Source: Ponticaulis koreensis DSM 19734
GTDB lineage: Bacteria; Pseudomonadota; Alphaproteobacteria; Caulobacterales; Hyphomonadaceae
NCBI RefSeq assembly: GCF_000420665.1
Contig: NZ_ATVJ01000001.1
Span: 1,550,001 to 1,614,000, forward strand
Length of the DNA stretch: 64,000 bases
Direction: 5' to 3'
Positions 33,974 to 42,186 of this stretch are shown in pieces. Each line of letters begins with the position of its first letter. Position 1 is the stretch's first letter. The translations under genes were made by a program, and so were the position numbers. The notes under the pieces were generated by a model, which was not told the DNA's origin, did no database searches, and saw only the letters and a list, made by a program, of their open reading frames with translations.

Positions 33974-35173
33974 ATGACACGCATATTCAGACGTGCTGTT
34001 GAATTCTTCGAGTGGGCGCCCTCAGCCGGCTTGCTCCTCATTCTCGCGACAGTCTTCGCCGTTCTCATCAATAACAGCGCGATTGCCAGCCTGTATTCCG
34101 CATTTCTGGATGTACCCGTTGCCATAACTGTGGGGGCTCTTGAAATCGACAAGCCGCTCATCCTCTGGATCAATGACGGCCTGATGGCGGTATTCTTTTT
34201 CCTCGTTGGTCTGGAGATCAAGCGCGAGGTTTTACAGGGACAGCTTTCTTCACGAGACAAGATTGTATTGCCGCTGTTCGCAGCGGTGGGCGGCATGCTC
34301 GTGCCAGCGCTTGTGTTTCTTGGCATCAATGCAGGCAGCCCTGAAAACCTGAATGGCTGGGCCATTCCGGCGGCAACTGACATTGCCTTCGCGCTTGGCA
34401 TTCTTGCCCTGATGGGAAGCCGTGTGCCGGTTGCGCTGAAGGTTCTGCTTCTGGCGGTGGCGATCATTGATGACCTTGGCGCCATTATCATCATCGCGCT
34501 CTTCTATACGAGCAATCTGTCGGTTGAGGCGCTCATGCTGGCAGGCGTTGGTCTGGCGGGCCTGATTACGCTGAACCGGCTCGGCGTGAAACGCATCGCG
34601 CCATATGTGCTGATCGGTGTTTTCATGTGGGTGTGCGTGCTTAAATCAGGTGTCCACGCGACGCTTGCCGGTGTGATCACGGCTCTGGCTGTTCCGATTT
34701 ACGGCCGCAATGAGAGCGAACCATCGCCGCTGAAACGTCTGGAGCATGGTCTCCACCCATGGGTCGCCTTTGCGATTGTACCTCTGTTTGCCTTCGCAAA
34801 TGCCGGTGTCTCGCTCTCAGGCCTGACGATGGAAACACTCATGGCACCGCTGACACTTGGTGTGGCCGCAGGCCTCTTCATCGGTAAGCAGGTGGGCGTG
34901 TTTGGCCTTAGCTTTATCGCGGTGAAGACAGGCATTGCGCGCCTGCCAGATGGGGTGAACTGGGCGCATCTTTACGGCCTTGCCTGCCTCACCGGTGTTG
35001 GCTTCACCATGTCGCTCTTCATCGGCACGCTCGCCTTTTCGGATGCAGCCGCAATGAACGAGATCAGGCTGGGTGTACTGATGGGCTCGACCCTGTCTGC
35101 TCTGGCCGGTGTGGCTATCCTGCTGGCAAGTACGCGCTCCCCTGCGCGAGACCGTGAGGCCGTGCCAGCTTAA
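33974..35173 (+). CDS. nhaA: Na+/H+ antiporter NhaA
   Basis: 399 residues with 12 membrane helices. The ion-binding acids are Asp166 and Asp167 in AIIDDLGAI, and Asp136 in ATDIAFALG is the other conserved acid. LWINDGLMAVFFFLVGLEIKRE in helix 3 is typical. It exchanges Na+ for 2 H+ in the inner membrane and serves pH and salt tolerance. The same window has an Mrp operon, so Na+/H+ exchange is served twice. AAGGAAGGAC gives the ribosome site. Confidence 0.96.
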   Translation: MTRIFRRAVEFFEWAPSAGLLLILATVFAVLINNSAIASLYSAFLDVPVAITVGALEIDKPLILWINDGLMAVFFFLVGLEIKREVLQGQLSSRDKIVLPLFAAVGGMLVPALVFLGINAGSPENLNGWAIPAATDIAFALGILALMGSRVPVALKVLLLAVAIIDDLGAIIIIALFYTSNLSVEALMLAGVGLAGLITLNRLGVKRIAPYVLIGVFMWVCVLKSGVHATLAGVITALAVPIYGRNESEPSPLKRLEHGLHPWVAFAIVPLFAFANAGVSLSGLTMETLMAPLTLGVAAGLFIGKQVGVFGLSFIAVKTGIARLPDGVNWAHLYGLACLTGVGFTMSLFIGTLAFSDAAAMNEIRLGVLMGSTLSALAGVAILLASTRSPARDREAVPA

Positions 35174-35177
35174 CCGC

Positions 35178-35212
35178 AAAGGAGGCGTGGGCTCTGGCTC
35201 ACGCCTCTTTGC
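35178..35212. terminator. bidirectional terminator between nhaA and the DUF4105 gene
   Basis: AAAGGAGGCGTG ... CACGCCTCTTT forms a stem of about 10 bp with the loop GGCTCTGGCT. It partly overlaps the stop codon of the opposite-strand DUF4105 gene. Confidence 0.6.
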
Positions 35213-36230
35213 CTAATTGCTCACGCAGATAGAGGCTGAAATCCCTGTCTGTTTTGAAGCTGAACGGATGCGGGACATCATTTGGAAGATGGGCCCGCAT
35301 TTGTTGCTCTTCCAGCGGCAATTCATCACTGATCAGCCCGTGATCGCGCATAAGCGGCAGGGCGTAGCCTGGTATCCAGCGGCGGATATCCCATGACGGA
35401 ATGCGTGATTTCAGCTCGCGGGACTGGTTCACAAGACCGGTAAAGCAGCTCTCTTCCAGCGTGTCGTAAAAATCCGGGCTTTCGGACAAGTCGGTGGAAA
35501 AGCGCAGCAGGTCTTCCAGTACCGAGCGGACTTCGTCCGGTGTCAGCTGCAGCGGATAGAAATACATCTCCTCTGGCGGCACATGCGCGAGACGCTTGCC
35601 GATGAGGTCACGCTCCGTGCCGAAAACGGGATAGGTCTCGAAGTTTCGGAAAAAGCCGCCAAGAGGCTGGAAGCGGTCCCAGCTGACGCGCCGTGCTTCA
35701 ACCGACACGGCCAGTTGCTCGCCGTTTTCAAATCCGAAGGTGATGAAGATGTGGGTGAGGAACGGACCGTCTCCGAAAGGCTGAATGATCAGCTCGGCGG
35801 TTTCGACCTCTGACAAGTCAAAGCTCCGGTCGCGCCAGTGAACTTCAACAGGCGCATCGGAATGATGTTCGGCATCACGGAAGTTGTGGATGGTGACGCT
35901 ATCGCCTTCAAATACGGCAGAGGCGCGGCGCTCATGCAGCGGCACCCAGTCCTGCGGAGCTGGAGGCTTGGTGTAGTAAACAGCAAAGAAGGCGACCATG
36001 ATCAGGCACAGCCCAATGCGCCGGATGAGTTTAGACTTACCCGGCCAGAACCAGAGCAGGAGCGCGGCGGGGAAGACAGCAATGCCCGCAAATTCGCGTG
36101 CAGGCACCGGCCAGCCAATCCAGAAATAAATGCCACCAGCCATGATGAAGGCGGCTATGACGAATACGATGTGCAGAAGCACTTTGGCGATAATGCGCAG
36201 GACGGATGCCGGTTGGTGACGTGTACTCAT
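35199..36230 (-). CDS. DUF4105 domain-containing membrane protein
   Basis: 343 residues. Two or three membrane helices (20-90) are followed by a periplasmic domain from residue 100. DWVPLHERRASAVFEGDSVTIHNFRD, then EVHWRDRSFDLSEVET, then FITFGFENGEQLAVSVEAR match the DUF4105/Lnb-type N-terminal domain. A single cysteine (CFTGLVNQ) lies in the expected active-site loop. The family is related to Lnb apolipoprotein transacylases, but activity here is unknown. It is monocistronic. Confidence 0.82.
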   Translation of the reverse strand: MSTRHQPASVLRIIAKVLLHIVFVIAAFIMAGGIYFWIGWPVPAREFAGIAVFPAALLLWFWPGKSKLIRRIGLCLIMVAFFAVYYTKPPAPQDWVPLHERRASAVFEGDSVTIHNFRDAEHHSDAPVEVHWRDRSFDLSEVETAELIIQPFGDGPFLTHIFITFGFENGEQLAVSVEARRVSWDRFQPLGGFFRNFETYPVFGTERDLIGKRLAHVPPEEMYFYPLQLTPDEVRSVLEDLLRFSTDLSESPDFYDTLEESCFTGLVNQSRELKSRIPSWDIRRWIPGYALPLMRDHGLISDELPLEEQQMRAHLPNDVPHPFSFKTDRDFSLYLREQLGKEA

Positions 36231-36349
36231 TTCTTCCCCCGGCTATCGCAGCCCTGATCCATGCCATAAGAATTCAAGCTGAATAACGTCGCAACCTTGA
36301 ACCGGTTTCCAGCGTTAGAATGCCATAATCACTGGATAGAGTCCCAAAC

Positions 36350-36727
36350 ATGGAAATTCTTGGCCCCGAAGAGACGCTGACACCCGAGCAGGAACAGGCG
36401 CTGCAACAGGCGCGCGCACTGTCGCGGCTGCTGGATGACCAGTTCCAGATTGCCGGTTTTGGCGTAGGGCTGGATGGTATTATCGGCCTTATTCCGGGCG
36501 TGGGTGATGCTTTTACCACGGCGATGGGTGCCTATCATGTCAGCCTGGCCAACAAGCTTGGCATGGGCTGGAGCACGCGCATGCAGATGATCGGCAATCT
36601 GGGGCTCGACTTTGTGATTGGCCTTGTGCCGCTGCTCGGTGACTTTCTCGACTTCGGCTTTAAAAGCCATCGCCGGAATATGCGCCTCATTGAGAAGAAG
36701 CTGGAAAAGCGCGGCATCAGGATTTGA
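36350..36727 (+). CDS. DUF4112 domain-containing protein
   Basis: 125 residues. The core is ARALSRLLDDQFQIAGFGVGLDGIIGLIPGVGDA, then YHVSLANKLGMGW, then LDFVIGLVPLLGDFLDFGFKSHRRN, all typical of DUF4112. Two hydrophobic hairpins suggest membrane association. Function unknown. It shares a terminator with the opposite-strand synthase gene. Confidence 0.85.
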   Translation: MEILGPEETLTPEQEQALQQARALSRLLDDQFQIAGFGVGLDGIIGLIPGVGDAFTTAMGAYHVSLANKLGMGWSTRMQMIGNLGLDFVIGLVPLLGDFLDFGFKSHRRNMRLIEKKLEKRGIRI

Positions 36728-36732
36728 AAAGA

Positions 36733-36764
36733 AACCCCCTGACCATCCGGCAGGGGGCTTCTTG
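36733..36764. terminator. bidirectional terminator
   Basis: CCCCCTG and CAGGGGG arms around GACCATCCGG-type loop sequence, with TTCTTG on the plus side and a TTTCTTTTC run on the minus side. It sits between two converging genes. Confidence 0.75.
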
Positions 36765-36768
36765 ATTT

Positions 36769-37821
36769 CTATTTCTGGAAAAGGTCTGCCCAGCGACGCT
36801 TCTGGCGGGTTTTCCAGTGGCCACGATGGTAAGCGTCAGAGACGATAACCGGCGCAACTGTGCCAGCTTCTGCGAACACCATCTGCTCCAGCGCGACGTC
36901 GACCTTGCCCCATGAGCAGGCTTCTTTCAGCGTAGAGGATGAGCACGCGCCGTCACGCACGTCGGCGACTGTGATCTGCACGGCGTATGCGTGCATTTCA
37001 GCGTCTTCGCCAAGGATTTCCGCGCACACAACAGTGTCCTGCGCGAAGTTCTTCGGCACGCCGCCGCCAATCATGAAGAGACCTGTGCGGCCTGCTTTGA
37101 TCTTCACTTCGGTCAGCTCACGGAAGTCAGCGACAGAGTCGATCGTCATGTAAGGCTTGCCTTCTTTCATGCGATCAACCTGGTGCTTTACGAGGCCAAA
37201 GCCTGCAGAGCAGTCCGAGAAAGCCGGCACGAAGATCGGCACGCCTTCTTCGTAGCAGGTCTGGATAAGAGAGCCTTCTTTCTTGGCATTGCCAGCCGCC
37301 AGCCATTTGCCGATCTCGTAGATGAACTCACGGGAGGAATACGGGCGCGGCTCGAGGCTGTCTGCGATGTCCTTGATGATGTGGTCGCAGGCCTGAAGCT
37401 CTTCTTCGTCGATATAAGTGTCATAAATGCGGTCGATATAGAGATCGCGCAGAATACGGTCGTCCGGAATTTCCGGCGCGCGATAGTGTTTGAAGCCGAG
37501 TGCTTCAAAGAAATCCATGTCGATGATGGACGCGCCTGTAGAGACAATTGAGTCGATCATATTGTTGGCGACCATATCGCGCCAGACATGCATGCAGCCG
37601 CCCGCAGATGTAGAGCCTGCGAGGGTGAGCATGGTCGAGCAGGATTTGTCTTCCAGCATCATATTGAGAATTTTCGCCGCGCGCGCTGCATCGCGGGAAG
37701 AAAAGCTCATCTTGCTCCAGGCTTCAATAAGCTGGCGGCCATCAAATTCAGTGATGTCGATATGCTCGACAGGATTGTCGAGAAGTTCAGCTTTGCGCTG
37801 ACGGTCAATGGTATCAGACAT
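36769..37821 (-). CDS. deoxyhypusine synthase family protein
   Basis: 350 residues from the ATG at 37821; an earlier in-frame start at 37893 lacks a ribosome site. It has the DHS fold motifs LAGSTSAGGCMHVWRDMV near 67-84, PIFVPAFSDCSAGFGLV near 195-211, GGGVPKNF at 252-259 and the catalytic-lysine motif SWGKV with Lys306. Bacteria lack eIF5A, and bacterial members of this family are thought to make homospermidine or other polyamines from spermidine. The product here is inference. It is monocistronic. Confidence 0.9.
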   Translation of the reverse strand: MSDTIDRQRKAELLDNPVEHIDITEFDGRQLIEAWSKMSFSSRDAARAAKILNMMLEDKSCSTMLTLAGSTSAGGCMHVWRDMVANNMIDSIVSTGASIIDMDFFEALGFKHYRAPEIPDDRILRDLYIDRIYDTYIDEEELQACDHIIKDIADSLEPRPYSSREFIYEIGKWLAAGNAKKEGSLIQTCYEEGVPIFVPAFSDCSAGFGLVKHQVDRMKEGKPYMTIDSVADFRELTEVKIKAGRTGLFMIGGGVPKNFAQDTVVCAEILGEDAEMHAYAVQITVADVRDGACSSSTLKEACSWGKVDVALEQMVFAEAGTVAPVIVSDAYHRGHWKTRQKRRWADLFQK

Positions 37822-37990
37822 TGCGGGATTCCTTATTGTCAGGTGGGCCGGAAGGGAGGCATTGTCTGACCATCTGAAATCCGGTGCGCTCACATACTCG
37901 AGTTTTGATTTTCATCAAGTGGAAATATCACACGCGCTCGACATTTTGGCTAAACATGCTCTTTGCGATAAAGGTGATGAATGCCGAATT

Positions 37991-38029
37991 CAAAAAAGCA
38001 CCGGCCGTCGTGACATGAAGGCCGGTGCT
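37991..38029 (-). terminator. rho-independent terminator of the microgene
   Basis: Read on the minus strand, AGCACCGGCC and GGCCGGTGCT form a perfect 10-bp stem with a 13-nt loop, followed by TTTTTT. It lies 10 bp after the microgene's stop codon and ends its transcript. Confidence 0.85.
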
Positions 38030-38039
38030 AGGAGTGGTG

Positions 38040-38198
38040 CTATCTGCGGCCCTTATGTTCATCTTGAGAAAGAACTGACGCCGCTAGTTTCTTGGCCTCT
38101 GCGGCCGTTGGTTTTTTTCGTCCCGCAAGAACATCAGATGCCAGCGAAGACATCTTATTTGAGCTTTTCTTCAAAGGCGGTTTCGTTGACCTGCCCAT
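38040..38198 (-). CDS. 52-residue basic microprotein
   Basis: A short gene with an AGGAG ribosome site 11 nt before ATG and a perfect terminator right after the stop. The protein begins MGRSTKPPLKKSSNKMSSLA and continues with SDVLAGRKKPTAAEAKKLAA, ending DEHKGRR. It is very basic, with a short amphipathic helix from about 31 to 44. I recall similar small alphaproteobacterial proteins with a KKLAASVLSQ segment, but the family has no assigned role. It could bind nucleic acid; that is a guess from charge. Confidence 0.75.
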   Translation of the reverse strand: MGRSTKPPLKKSSNKMSSLASDVLAGRKKPTAAEAKKLAASVLSQDEHKGRR

Positions 38199-38239
38199 GG
38201 CTAGATTCTCCTGATTTACAATTAAACGAAATCGAGGTA

Positions 38240-38271
38240 GCCAAATGGGCGGGTTTTCCCGCCCATTTGGC
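38240..38271. other. perfect 14-bp hairpin
   Basis: GCCAAATGGGCGGG, a TTTT loop and CCCGCCCATTTGGC, without a mismatch. It has no T-run on either side, so it is not a plain intrinsic terminator. It lies between the gene at 38309 and the microgene and could be an RNA end structure or a protein site. Confidence 0.7.
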
Positions 38272-38308
38272 GTTAATCACTTAATGCGGTTTGCCACATG
38301 GGATGCTC

Positions 38309-38809
38309 CTAATTCTCCCGAGCCCGGGGTTGGGGGTTGTGATTAGGAGGCAGATTAGAGCTGCTATCTCTTTCTGCCTCCGCGTTGTCTCTAAGTTTGT
38401 CTACGATCCACGGCGGCACGCGCTTGGTTAGAGCGACCTTCAGTCCGTCACGTACAATCAATTCCTCGCCTTTCAATTGCGTCAGAGTTGGCGAAATTGT
38501 GGACATTGGAACTTCTCGATTCAGAAATTTGAGCAACATCTGCTGTATATCATTCGCAGACAACCATGGGTCCTCAGTGCGAGAGAGCAGCCAAATAATC
38601 GCATCCTTGTTTGTAGCGTCTTTGGACGGAGGCTTTGCCGGAACGGGGCGCTGCGATTGTGGCGACTTAGATTGCCGAGCGGCCAGCTGGCTGATGACCC
38701 GCCTTGCCGTCGCTATGTCTTTAAGCTCTGCATCGATAGCGGACCTTTGAGCGATTAGCTCTTCTTCCCGCTTGAACAGTTCTCTCAAGGTTTCGTTCGA
38801 TGATTCCAT
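38309..38809 (-). CDS. hypothetical protein with coiled-coil and winged-helix-like domain
   Basis: 166 residues. Residues 1-48 are a strong charged coiled coil (LFKREEELIAQRSAIDAELKDI), then a Pro/Ser linker. Residues 66-130 read like a small winged helix: KDAIIWLLSRTEDPWLSAND, then STISPTLTQLKGEELIVRDG. The tail is disordered. It may be a DNA-binding protein; no family recognised. It is oriented away from prfC and may share a transcript with the microgene. Confidence 0.65.
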   Translation of the reverse strand: MESSNETLRELFKREEELIAQRSAIDAELKDIATARRVISQLAARQSKSPQSQRPVPAKPPSKDATNKDAIIWLLSRTEDPWLSANDIQQMLLKFLNREVPMSTISPTLTQLKGEELIVRDGLKVALTKRVPPWIVDKLRDNAEAERDSSSNLPPNHNPQPRAREN

Positions 38810-38939
38810 TTCAACATGGTGAAGGAAGTTAACGATTCGGTCAAGCGGATTGATTGATGGATTTATAAAGGCGGTTTATTGAGGATTGATTTTGCGTGCT
38901 CCGCTCGACAATTCGTCCAATCCCAACTAAATCGCGCGC

Positions 38940-40547
38940 ATGAGTTTATCCCTTTCGCAAGAAGCCGAACGCCGGCGCACCTTCGCTATCATTTCCCACC
39001 CGGACGCTGGTAAGACCACGCTGACGGAGAACCTGCTGCTGGCAGGCGGTGCTATCCGTCTGGCGGGGCAGGTGGCTGCGCGTGGTGAACGTCGCCGGAC
39101 AAGCTCTGACTGGATGAAGATCGAGCGCGACCGCGGTATCTCGGTTTCGGCGTCTGTCATGACGTTCGAGCATGATGACAAAGTGTTCAACCTGCTCGAT
39201 ACGCCGGGCCACGAAGACTTCTCTGAGGATACATACCGTACGCTGACGGCGGCGGATTCCGCCATCATGGTGCTCGACGCCGCGAAGGGCATTGAGCCGC
39301 AGACGCTGAAGCTGTTCGAAGTCTGCCGTATGCGCGACATTCCGATCATCACTTTCGTGAACAAGATGGACCGTGAGGCGCAGGACCCGTTCGACATTCT
39401 GGAAGAGGTTCATGAGAAGCTGGCGCTCGACGTGTCGCCGCTTTACTGGCCTGCCGCGTCCGGTAACCGCTTTGCGGGCATGAAAGATCTGCGCACGGGC
39501 GAGTTCTGCCTGTTCAAAAAGCTCGCAGCGGACGCGAAAGAGCATCCCGAACGCGCCGAGCGCATTAAAATGGACGGCTCCAACTCACTGGCGGACCGTG
39601 TGGATGAAAGCGTTCTGGAAGAGCTGGAACTGACAGCCGAGCTTGCACAGGACGGCCTGCCTGAGTTCGACTACCAGTCTTACCTTGAAGGCCATATGAC
39701 GCCTGTCGTGTTTGGTTCGGCGCTCCGCCATTTCGGCGTTCACGAGCTACTCTCCACCATTGGCGAGTTTGCGCCGCCGCCGCGTCCGCAAAAGGCCGAG
39801 GTGAAGGGGCAGGAAAAAATCATCGTGCGCGATGATAAACAGGTCACCGGCTTCATCTTCAAAATTCAGGCGAATATGGACCCGAACCACCGCGACCGTG
39901 TGGGCTTTTTCCGTATCTCGTCCGGCGAGTTCAAGCGCGGCATGAAGCTGAAAACCTCATCCGGCAAGCTGCTCAATGTGCACAATCCGATGATGTTCCT
40001 CGCGCAGGACCGTGAGATCGCTGACGAAGCCTTTCCGGGCGATGTGATCGGTATTCCGAACCATGGCGCGCTGCGCGTGGGCGATGCGCTCTCTGAAAGC
40101 GGCGATGTGAAATTCGCAGGCATTCCGAACTTTGCGCCGGAGCTTCTGCGTCGTGCACGGGTGAAAGACCCGATGAAGCAGAAGCACCTGAAAAAGGCGC
40201 TTGAGTCTCTGGCCGAGGAAGGCGTGACACAGCTTTTCCGCCCGCAAATCGGCTCGGACATGATTGTCGGCGCCGTTGGTGCGCTCCAGTTCGAAGTCAT
40301 GAAAGAGCGTGTGCAGGCAGAGTACGGCCTCGAAGTTGAGTTCGAGACCGCGCCCTACAATGTCGCCCGCTGGATTTCCGGCCCGCAGGACAAGCTCGAC
40401 GCCTTCATGGACAAGAACAAATCCCAGTCGGGCACCGACCTCGATGGCGACCCTGTCTATCTCGGCAAGGATGCCTGGGATGCGAACTATACGATGGACA
40501 GAAACCCTGACCTGAAGTTCACGACCACGAAGGAGCGTCTGGCTTAG
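38940..40547 (+). CDS. prfC: peptide chain release factor 3
   Basis: 535 residues, normal for RF3. GTPase motifs are SHPDAGKTTL (G1), DTPGHEDF (G3) and NKMDRE (G4). Residues 75-120 hold the switch region. RF3 removes RF1/RF2 from the ribosome after termination. The ATG follows a weak ribosome site. The last 230 bp of this gene occur again at 42676-42905 with about 92% identity (see findings). The 3' end is followed by an 80-bp repeat pair. Confidence 0.98.
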   Translation: MSLSLSQEAERRRTFAIISHPDAGKTTLTENLLLAGGAIRLAGQVAARGERRRTSSDWMKIERDRGISVSASVMTFEHDDKVFNLLDTPGHEDFSEDTYRTLTAADSAIMVLDAAKGIEPQTLKLFEVCRMRDIPIITFVNKMDREAQDPFDILEEVHEKLALDVSPLYWPAASGNRFAGMKDLRTGEFCLFKKLAADAKEHPERAERIKMDGSNSLADRVDESVLEELELTAELAQDGLPEFDYQSYLEGHMTPVVFGSALRHFGVHELLSTIGEFAPPPRPQKAEVKGQEKIIVRDDKQVTGFIFKIQANMDPNHRDRVGFFRISSGEFKRGMKLKTSSGKLLNVHNPMMFLAQDREIADEAFPGDVIGIPNHGALRVGDALSESGDVKFAGIPNFAPELLRRARVKDPMKQKHLKKALESLAEEGVTQLFRPQIGSDMIVGAVGALQFEVMKERVQAEYGLEVEFETAPYNVARWISGPQDKLDAFMDKNKSQSGTDLDGDPVYLGKDAWDANYTMDRNPDLKFTTTKERLA

Positions 40548-40553
40548 TCATTT

Positions 40554-40744
40554 TTATTTGACCACCCGCTTCGCGGCCAGAGCCGCTTTCGCGATGGGTC
40601 GCGCTCAGGGCTGTGTTTTTTGTTCTCGCGAACGGTGTTCGCATAGAACGTGCTCAAGGCTGTCATTATTTGACCACCCGCTTCGCGGCCAGAGCCGCTT
40701 TCGCGATGGGGCGCGCTCAGGGCTGTGTTTTTGTTCTCGCGAAC
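40554..40744. repeat. 80-bp direct repeat pair downstream of prfC
   Basis: Copies at 40554-40633 and 40666-40744, with a T/G difference and a one-T length difference. Each holds TTATTTGACCACCCGC, a GCTTTCGCGATGGG segment, CGCGCTCAGGGCTGTG and a terminal GTTCTCGCGAAC. A shorter related unit (GCATAGAACGTGCTCAAGG) lies between them. Related bases occur inside the gene at 22759-23400. Confidence 0.9.
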
Positions 40745-40749
40745 TGAGG

Positions 40750-41457
40750 TTAGCTAAAGAACACAGCCAGTGCGTCGGCATACCAGACGGCATTCAGGCC
40801 GAGGATTTCGTCATGTTCCGGGTCGCGGGAAAAGGCTTCGAGCCGAGCTGAATGGACGCCCAGCAGCTGCCACGGGAACGGGTCGTCCGGCCTGGCATGC
40901 GGCTTTCGCATGACGACAGGTGCGCCGCTAATGCCGCGATGGGTGCGGGCATCCGCGAGGAAGTACCCCATACCCTTGAATCTGAGGCCGAAAGACGACG
41001 CAAGTCCCGCCTGCCGGGCAACCGGCAAATGGTGAAGCGTGTCCTCAAAGCCAAGTGGATAGCCAATTACCAGCAGTGTGGACCCCAGCTCGACGCGTGC
41101 ATTTGCGGGAGCCAGATGGTCGAATGAAAAGGCTTGATACACAACCGTGCGAGGCAATGCGTTTTTCTCGATATCGATGGCGACGAGATCAACCAGCCCG
41201 TTCTCGTCTTTTGCTTCTCGCCAGATGTTATGACCGTTCTGATAGAGCGGTATAGAAAATCCGGTGGATTGCCCAAGATCCTTACGAGAGACATGTAGCT
41301 CGATCTCCAGCCTGTCGGGCCGGTGATCTGTATCTTCATCCAGCACTACATGGCGGGAAGTTATAAGCTTCAGTGCGCCATCATGCTCGAAGAAAAAGCC
41401 GGTCGCGTTGGTCAGGCCCGCTGTGCCATTGAAGGTGCTGATGCGGACAGTCGTCAT
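40750..41457 (-). CDS. trypsin-like serine protease (S1-fold, cytoplasmic)
   Basis: 235 residues from the ATG at 41457; an earlier ATG at 41475 is possible. A chymotrypsin-fold order is visible: His36 in LITSRHVVLD, Asp90 or Asp95 in VDLVAIDIEK, and Ser177 in HRGISGAPVV. No signal peptide or membrane segment is seen. The order GATLLVIGYPLGFED-like (STLLVIGYPLGFED) supports an HtrA-like trypsin_2 domain. The substrate is unknown. It lies between two copies of the prfC 3' end. Confidence 0.8.
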   Translation of the reverse strand: MTTVRISTFNGTAGLTNATGFFFEHDGALKLITSRHVVLDEDTDHRPDRLEIELHVSRKDLGQSTGFSIPLYQNGHNIWREAKDENGLVDLVAIDIEKNALPRTVVYQAFSFDHLAPANARVELGSTLLVIGYPLGFEDTLHHLPVARQAGLASSFGLRFKGMGYFLADARTHRGISGAPVVMRKPHARPDDPFPWQLLGVHSARLEAFSRDPEHDEILGLNAVWYADALAVFFS

Positions 41458-41517
41458 GAGTATGGGTTCAATCACGTAGCGTTCGCCATTTTAAAATCAT
41501 TACCTTGGTGCATGTGT

Positions 41518-42186
41518 TCATGGCATTTCGCAGCGATCATCGGCGTTGGAATAAGGGCGATTGCATTCCCAGCCGTTGCCGGAATAGTTGAGGTGCGCAT
41601 TCTCCGGAATTACTACCGCAACGCAACTTTGGGCCGTCTGAAGGTATCCGCGCTCGCATGCCCAGCCCTCACCATAGCGATTGCTGGTCAGATACCCGTT
41701 TTCAGGAACCTCAATGGCAATGCACGCCAGATCATCTTCGACAAAACCACGTTCGCATTCCCAACCGGTATTGTAACCGGAATCGGTCAGATATGCGTTG
41801 TCGGGCAGATCAATCAGCGTACAGGTGTCGCGATTTCGCGTATAGCCGCGATAACATGTCCATCTTGTGCCGGAATAGTCCAGATAGGCGTTGTCGGGTA
41901 CGGTGATGGCTACGCAGGTATTCTCTTCGCGCGAGTAACCGTAGTGGCATTCCCATCCTCGACCATAGCTGAGGCCTGTCAGATAGGAGTGATCTGGCGC
42001 GGAGACCGGCGTACAGTTCCCGTTTACCTGCTGAAATCCGGCATCGCATGTCCAGTTAAGCCGCTCGTCCTGAGGAGATGCATTCGCCGTGAGGGGTAAG
42101 CAAAGCGAAATCAAAAGGGTGAGCGCTGAAATCAGGATTAGCAGCCCGCCTCTTGTGAAGCCGTGTGGTGTGGAATGAAGCGTCAT
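41518..42186 (-). CDS. secreted protein with tandem cysteine repeats
   Basis: 222 residues with a signal peptide (hydrophobic GLLILISALTLLISLCLPL, then ANA). The mature part is about 5.5 tandem repeats of 31-35 residues. Each has W(E/T/A)C..GY, about six residues, C, then I.VP(D/E)NAYL and a glycine. Each unit carries two cysteines, so disulfide pairing is likely. It should be exported; a short extracellular adhesive or binding role is a guess. It lies in the prfC-flanked segment. Confidence 0.8.
   Translation of the reverse strand: MTLHSTPHGFTRGGLLILISALTLLISLCLPLTANASPQDERLNWTCDAGFQQVNGNCTPVSAPDHSYLTGLSYGRGWECHYGYSREENTCVAITVPDNAYLDYSGTRWTCYRGYTRNRDTCTLIDLPDNAYLTDSGYNTGWECERGFVEDDLACIAIEVPENGYLTSNRYGEGWACERGYLQTAQSCVAVVIPENAHLNYSGNGWECNRPYSNADDRCEMP

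Noticed and set aside
37808-38284. 158-residue open frame on the plus strand
   Set aside because: It runs through a terminator, the microgene in antisense and a hairpin, and has no ribosome site.
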